Shown here in pieces: positions 60,828 through 64,000 of a stretch of 64,000 bases of DNA. Position numbers and translations under genes: made by a program. Below the pieces are notes generated by a model. The model searched no databases. It was not told where the DNA came from and was given only the letters and a program-made list of their open reading frames with translations. How positions within the stretch are numbered: the stretch's first letter is position 1; each line of letters starts with the position of its first letter. The DNA is from Soonwooa sp. (GTDB lineage Bacteria > Bacteroidota > Bacteroidia > Flavobacteriales > Weeksellaceae): positions 62,001 to 126,000 of the forward strand of contig NZ_JASLDS010000049.1 in the NCBI RefSeq assembly GCF_030151385.1. Reading direction: 5' to 3'.

Positions 60828-61598
60828 TTAGGTTGCAGCTTTCCATTCATTAGCAAAACTAATAAAATCGGCAACCGAAAGTTCTTCCGCTCTGATATCA
60901 AGGAAAGAATGTGTTTTCATACTTTCAGGAATGTTGAGAACTTTTAGAGCGTTGCTCAATTTTTTACGTCTTTGGTTAAAACCTGATTTTACAATTTTTT
61001 TGAAAAGCTCCTCGTTACCAGCCAAACCTTCTTTTGGATTTCGGAGCATTCGGATAACACCAGATTTTACTTTTGGTGGTGGATTGAAAACATTTTCGTG
61101 AACCGTGAAAAGATATTCAACATCGTAATAAGCTTGGATCATCACCGACAAAATTCCGTAATCTTTGGTGCGTGGTTTTGCCGCTGTACGTTCTGCAACT
61201 TCTTTTTGGAACATCCCAACCATCTCTGGTACCACTTCGTAATTATCAACAATCTTAAATAAAATCTGTGACGAAATATTGTACGGGAAATTTCCGATAA
61301 CAGCCAGCTGTCCTTTAAAAACGGTTGGAATATCAATTTTCAGAAAGTCACCAACAAAATGTTGTTCTTGTAATTTGGGATAATGTATCTTAAGGTAATC
61401 GATAGATTCTGTATCGATTTCTGCAACAAAGGTTTCTGTTGTTTTGTCCAACAGAGACTTCGTTAGTACGCCCATGCCAGGACCAACTTCCAAAACTTGG
61501 TCATAGCCTTGGTAGGAAAGTCCATCGACAATGTTTCTTGCAATATTTTGGTCTGTTAGAAAATGTTGACCCAGATGTTTTTTGGCACGTACGTTCAA
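60828..61598 (-). CDS. rsmA: 16S rRNA dimethyltransferase A
   Basis: RsmA (KsgA) puts two methyl groups on each of two adjacent adenosines near the 3' end of 16S rRNA (A1518 and A1519 in E. coli), a late quality-control step of 30S assembly. The SAM site is VLEVGPGMGVLT, and the catalytic motif IV is NFPYNIS. The N terminus AKKHLGQHFLTD is the family hallmark. I start at TTG 61598 (MNVRAKKHLGQHF): the longer frame from TTG 61655 would run through a TAAATTTG promoter box. Length from here is 256 residues, normal for the family. Confidence 0.92.
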   Translation of the reverse strand: MNVRAKKHLGQHFLTDQNIARNIVDGLSYQGYDQVLEVGPGMGVLTKSLLDKTTETFVAEIDTESIDYLKIHYPKLQEQHFVGDFLKIDIPTVFKGQLAVIGNFPYNISSQILFKIVDNYEVVPEMVGMFQKEVAERTAAKPRTKDYGILSVMIQAYYDVEYLFTVHENVFNPPPKVKSGVIRMLRNPKEGLAGNEELFKKIVKSGFNQRRKKLSNALKVLNIPESMKTHSFLDIRAEELSVADFISFANEWKAAT

Positions 61599-61612
61599 GT
61601 GATTATTTTTTG

Positions 61613-61620
61613 CAAATTTA
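61613..61620 (-). promoter_or_regulatory. -7 element of rsmA
   Basis: TAAATTTG on the minus strand matches the consensus and lies 14 bp before the proposed TTG start; it argues against the upstream TTG at 61655. Confidence 0.5.
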
Positions 61621-61671
61621 GCCTTATTAAAGAGAAAATTACAATTTTTCGCCAAATTATCAAGATTTCCT

Positions 61672-61700
61672 TTGTTGATGGGGATTTAGGCTTATATTTG
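61672..61700 (+). promoter_or_regulatory. Promoter of the 323-residue T9SS gene
   Basis: TTG (61672-61674), 18 bp, TATATTTG (61693-61700); ATG at 61724. Divergent from the rsmA promoter about 70 bp away. Confidence 0.6.
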
Positions 61701-61723
61701 CGGCTTTTTAAACCTAAATTTAT

Positions 61724-62695
61724 ATGAAGAGAATTTTACTACTTTCCCTTTCTCTAGCGGGATTGGTGAGCAATGCGCAAATTTTGGAACAAGAAAACTT
61801 TAATGCTTTTGCATTGGGTAATTTGGGGGAGCAATTTGGCTTTGAAACAATGAATGGTACAGATGCCAACTATCAAATTGTAAATATTGATGCGGCGCAT
61901 GGAAAATCATTGCAGATTGTTGGCGGAACTAAAAGCGAAAGCATGTACGCTTACAAACCAGATGGACTTTTCTCTTGGAGCTCGAGAGATACAAAAAACA
62001 ATTTGTTAAAAGTTTCGTTTATGCTTTACACAGGTGCAGAAGCTGGTACTGGAACGGGAACTGTAAGATCAGTGGTTTTTGATGGAGAGTATTCTAGTGT
62101 TGCAGGTATTTTGTACGACTTCCAAACCAAAAACATTAGAGGTATTGCACGATTAAAGAAGAAAGCGGACAATACGGACGCTAATCTATTGTTTAACTTA
62201 GGAGCAGAAACTTATGAAAAAAATACATGGGTGCCCGTAAGTTATACATACAATTATTCTACAGGTGAGATTACTTGGACGTATCCAGGGGGAACGTATT
62301 TTGTGGATTCTACAAATCCTACTTATAATACAATTCCTAGTACAACACCAGGAGAAATGGATTTTGTAAGTATTAGTTCTGGATCTAATGCAATTGTCCA
62401 TACTTTAGGTTTTGATGATTATAAAGCAGAAGCTGTTAGTGGAGGAAATCTAGGTGTAGCAACACCTGCTACTGTTGCAAGCAAGCTAAGAATATATCCA
62501 AATCCTGTACAAGATGTTCTTAAAATCCAAACAGATGAGAAAGTTGTATCTGTTGATATTTTTGATGCTTCTGGTAAGTTGAATCTTTCTGCTAAAACTG
62601 CTGAGGTTAACGTGAATCACTTATCTTCTGGAATCTATATGTTGAAAATTACAACTGATAAAGCTGTACACGTTGAGAAAATGATCAAAAAATAA
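61724..62695 (+). CDS. T9SS-secreted protein of unknown function
   Basis: A 323-residue secreted protein: signal peptide about 1-18 (ending VSNA), a beta-sandwich domain (about 20-240; LEQENFNAFALGNLGEQFGFE, TWVPVSYTYNYSTGEITWTYPGG, VHTLGFDDYKAE) that looks like a concanavalin-type lectin/glucanase fold without recognisable catalytic residues, and a type A sorting domain (LRIYPNPVQDVLKIQTDEK to VEKMIKK). Strong promoter and terminator suggest an abundant, separately controlled product. Carbohydrate or surface binding is possible; function unknown. Confidence 0.82.
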   Translation: MKRILLLSLSLAGLVSNAQILEQENFNAFALGNLGEQFGFETMNGTDANYQIVNIDAAHGKSLQIVGGTKSESMYAYKPDGLFSWSSRDTKNNLLKVSFMLYTGAEAGTGTGTVRSVVFDGEYSSVAGILYDFQTKNIRGIARLKKKADNTDANLLFNLGAETYEKNTWVPVSYTYNYSTGEITWTYPGGTYFVDSTNPTYNTIPSTTPGEMDFVSISSGSNAIVHTLGFDDYKAEAVSGGNLGVATPATVASKLRIYPNPVQDVLKIQTDEKVVSVDIFDASGKLNLSAKTAEVNVNHLSSGIYMLKITTDKAVHVEKMIKK

Positions 62696-62728
62696 TAATT
62701 TTTTTGAACATTATTTAGACGGAATTAA

Positions 62729-62755
62729 GTCGGAAGCTTTGCTTCCGACCTTTTT
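62729..62755 (+). terminator. Terminator after the T9SS gene
   Basis: GTCGGAAGC (62729-62737) pairs with GCTTCCGAC (62741-62749), followed by CTTTTT. Confidence 0.85.
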
Positions 62756-62810
62756 GTTTTTGAATTTTTCTTTTGTGTAATTTTATTTCTTTCGAGGCGT
62801 TGTTTTGCAA

Positions 62811-62910
62811 TAGGGATGGAAGCGGCATCCTTTGTGGTGGAGTGAGGCGGCGGAGCGTAGCGGAGCCGTCCGAACGTAACCGCAAAGATATAGCGAACAG
62901 CCCGACCGCA
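62811..62910 (+). repeat. GC-rich dispersed element, copy E
   Basis: TAGGGATGGAAGCGGCATCC, then GAGGCGGCGGAGCGTAGCGG with AGCCGTCCGAACG, then AAAGATATAGCGAACAGCCC: the same order of parts as copies A, C and D. It lies in the gap between the T9SS gene and ftsX (62696-63072), where no gene is supported. Confidence 0.8.
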
Positions 62911-63072
62911 AAATTGGCGAGGCTAAGCTGCTGGTTTTTGCGGGATTGCCCAAATTATTCTGAAAAATGCGAATCCAGAATTGTGCTTTTTATGATTTTA
63001 TTAACAATACTTTGCCCTATTTTGGAGGCTTAAGTGAATATTATTTTCTATTTTAGCAGAAAATTTTTATTA

Positions 63073-63972
63073 ATGCCAAAGACTGTAGAGGATATTAACA
63101 AAAGTAGATTACGATCCAGTAACATTACCGTAGTTATAAGTATTGCTTTAGTTCTTTTTCTTGTGGGCTTATTCGGGTTGATCTTGATAAATGCTCAAAA
63201 ATATTCGGATTATATTAAGGAACAATTGGTTGTGCAAGCCTATTTTGACGAACATCTAGATGTGAAAGATTCTGCCAAAATAGAAAAGGATAATCAGGTA
63301 AGTTACGAACTTATCAAGACGCTTCCTTTTGTGAAAAAGGCGACTTTCATCTCAAGAGAACAAGCTTCTGTGGAAGCTCGAAAAAGTATGGGTATTGACT
63401 CGGAAGCTTTATTTGATGCCGATATTTTTCCGCCATCTGTTGAGGTTTCGCTAAAACCAGAATATGTTGATCCTACAAAAATTCAGCAAGTTGTAACCGA
63501 ACTTTCTAAAGTGCCTGGCATTAAGGAGGTGAAGAATGACGATACGTTGACCAAATACGTTTATAACAATCTTAATAGAATCTTGAAATGGATTTTTGGT
63601 TTCTCGATTTTGTTTTTGATTTTAGCTATAGTGTTGATTAACAACTCGATTCGACTGAAGATTTACTCTAAGCGGTTTATTATCAAGACGATGCAGTTGG
63701 TTGGTGCGAAGCGCCGTTTCATTTTGAAGCCTTTTGTTATCGAAGCAATTGTACTTGGTTTGATAGGTGCTTTAATTGGATTGGCTGCGCTGGGCGGACT
63801 TTGGTACTTCTTTACTAACGAGATTGGTACGCCATTCGTTAATGATCCTAATCAGTATTTATTATTAGTGATTGTAGTTTTTGCGGTAGGTGTTTTAATT
63901 ACAGTTCTAAGTACTATATTTGCAACTTGGAGATTCTTAAGATCTCATGTTGATGACTTGTATTACTCATAA
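63073..63972 (+). CDS. ftsX: Cell-division ABC-transporter-like protein FtsX
   Basis: FtsX is the membrane half of the FtsEX complex, which links septum position to peptidoglycan hydrolase activity. It has four membrane helices (one at about 21-42, three in the C-terminal half) and a large extracytoplasmic domain (about 50-150) containing the conserved PPSVEVSLKPEYVDPTKI. The FtsX/MacB-type core is KTMQLVGAKRRFILKPFVIEAIVLGLIGALIG. I start at ATG 63073 (MPKTVEDINKSRLRSSN), the normal cytoplasmic N terminus; a GTG at 63034 would add 13 residues. FtsE is not in the window. Confidence 0.85.
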   Translation: MPKTVEDINKSRLRSSNITVVISIALVLFLVGLFGLILINAQKYSDYIKEQLVVQAYFDEHLDVKDSAKIEKDNQVSYELIKTLPFVKKATFISREQASVEARKSMGIDSEALFDADIFPPSVEVSLKPEYVDPTKIQQVVTELSKVPGIKEVKNDDTLTKYVYNNLNRILKWIFGFSILFLILAIVLINNSIRLKIYSKRFIIKTMQLVGAKRRFILKPFVIEAIVLGLIGALIGLAALGGLWYFFTNEIGTPFVNDPNQYLLLVIVVFAVGVLITVLSTIFATWRFLRSHVDDLYYS

Positions 63973-63976
63973 GATT

Positions 63977-64000
63977 ATGGCAAAAAAGGATAAATATTCT
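63977..64000 (+). CDS. Start of the next gene (cut by the window end)
   Basis: ATG at 63977, four bases after the ftsX stop, opens a frame reading MAKKDKYS to the window end. In Bacteroidota the gene after ftsX is usually a small DUF3098 membrane protein with a similar lysine-rich start, so that is the likely identity, but eight codons cannot prove it. Confidence 0.5.

Noticed and set aside
62773..63033. 86-codon open frame before ftsX on the plus strand
   Set aside because: It runs through GC-rich element copy E; the VRRRSVAEPSE part is the translated repeat core, which gives similar peptides at other copies. No promoter or family support.
1..64000. rRNA, tRNA, prophage, integrative element or complete insertion sequence
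   Set aside because: I saw no tRNA cloverleaf-like sequence, no rRNA segments, and no transposase, integrase, phage structural or conjugation protein in any plausible frame.

Overview
The window comes from an AT-rich chromosome of the phylum Bacteroidota, most likely family Weeksellaceae (Chryseobacterium/Epilithonimonas type). Four kinds of evidence support this. Six proteins end in a type A sorting domain of the type IX secretion system (T9SS). Several genes are preceded by the Bacteroidota promoter pattern (TTG, then about 17-22 bases, then TAnnTTTG). Gene sets typical of the phylum are present (ferredoxin/LuxC-like/serC/serA/DUF1015, S46 peptidase, M16 and M13 envelope peptidases, PNGase F). 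Dispersed intergenic repeats of a flavobacterial kind are scattered through the window. I saw no rRNA, tRNA, CRISPR array, prophage or complete insertion sequence. The assignment rests on protein recall and motifs, not on a search.

Layout. 1-2.3 kb is the edge of a surface-polysaccharide locus: a partial pectate-lyase-like gene, a WecA/MraY-type sugar-phosphate transferase, a cytidylyltransferase and rfbC. 2.3-9 kb holds rimO, an RlpA-like protein, a small unknown, a Tam-like methyltransferase, cinA, and a YHS lipoprotein/SCO/secreted superoxide dismutase group. 9-12.4 kb is one very large gene joining a GH18-like domain, a polysaccharide deacetylase and a family 2 glycosyltransferase. 12.4-16.8 kb has a small unknown, an M13 peptidase, and a membrane gene lying between imperfect 68-bp direct repeats. 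16.8-21.7 kb is the serine-synthesis block (DUF1015, serA, serC) with a ferredoxin and a divergent LuxC-family reductase.

22-31.4 kb carries three consecutive T9SS cargo genes (beta-helix, SprB-repeat and GEVED proteins) that share a related C-terminal module; one 138-bp stretch is almost identical between the first two. 31.4-45 kb contains envelope functions: lipoprotein, M16 peptidase, DUF5723 barrel-like protein, GNAT, deacetylase, S46 dipeptidyl peptidase, S9 peptidase, MscL. 45-54 kb has Nnr, a DUF1648 protein, PEP carboxylase, a PAS histidine kinase with a receiver-only partner, and a T9SS subtilase. 54-64 kb has DegT aminotransferase/membrane protein/galE, a T9SS PNGase F-like protein, idi, two small envelope proteins, rsmA, a T9SS protein, ftsX and the first codons of a following gene.

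Taken together this is mostly core chromosome of an organism that degrades proteins and glycoproteins outside the cell. Secreted peptidases (S8, M13, M16, S46, S9) and the PNGase F-like protein would deliver peptides and glycans. Nucleotide-sugar and polysaccharide genes build the surface. The parts most worth follow-up are the DUF1015 protein in the serine operon, the recombining T9SS cargo trio, the palindromic face-to-face promoter at 20.6 kb, the substituted RlpA and redoxin proteins, and the GC-rich dispersed element with a 10-bp expansion at 59.3 kb.
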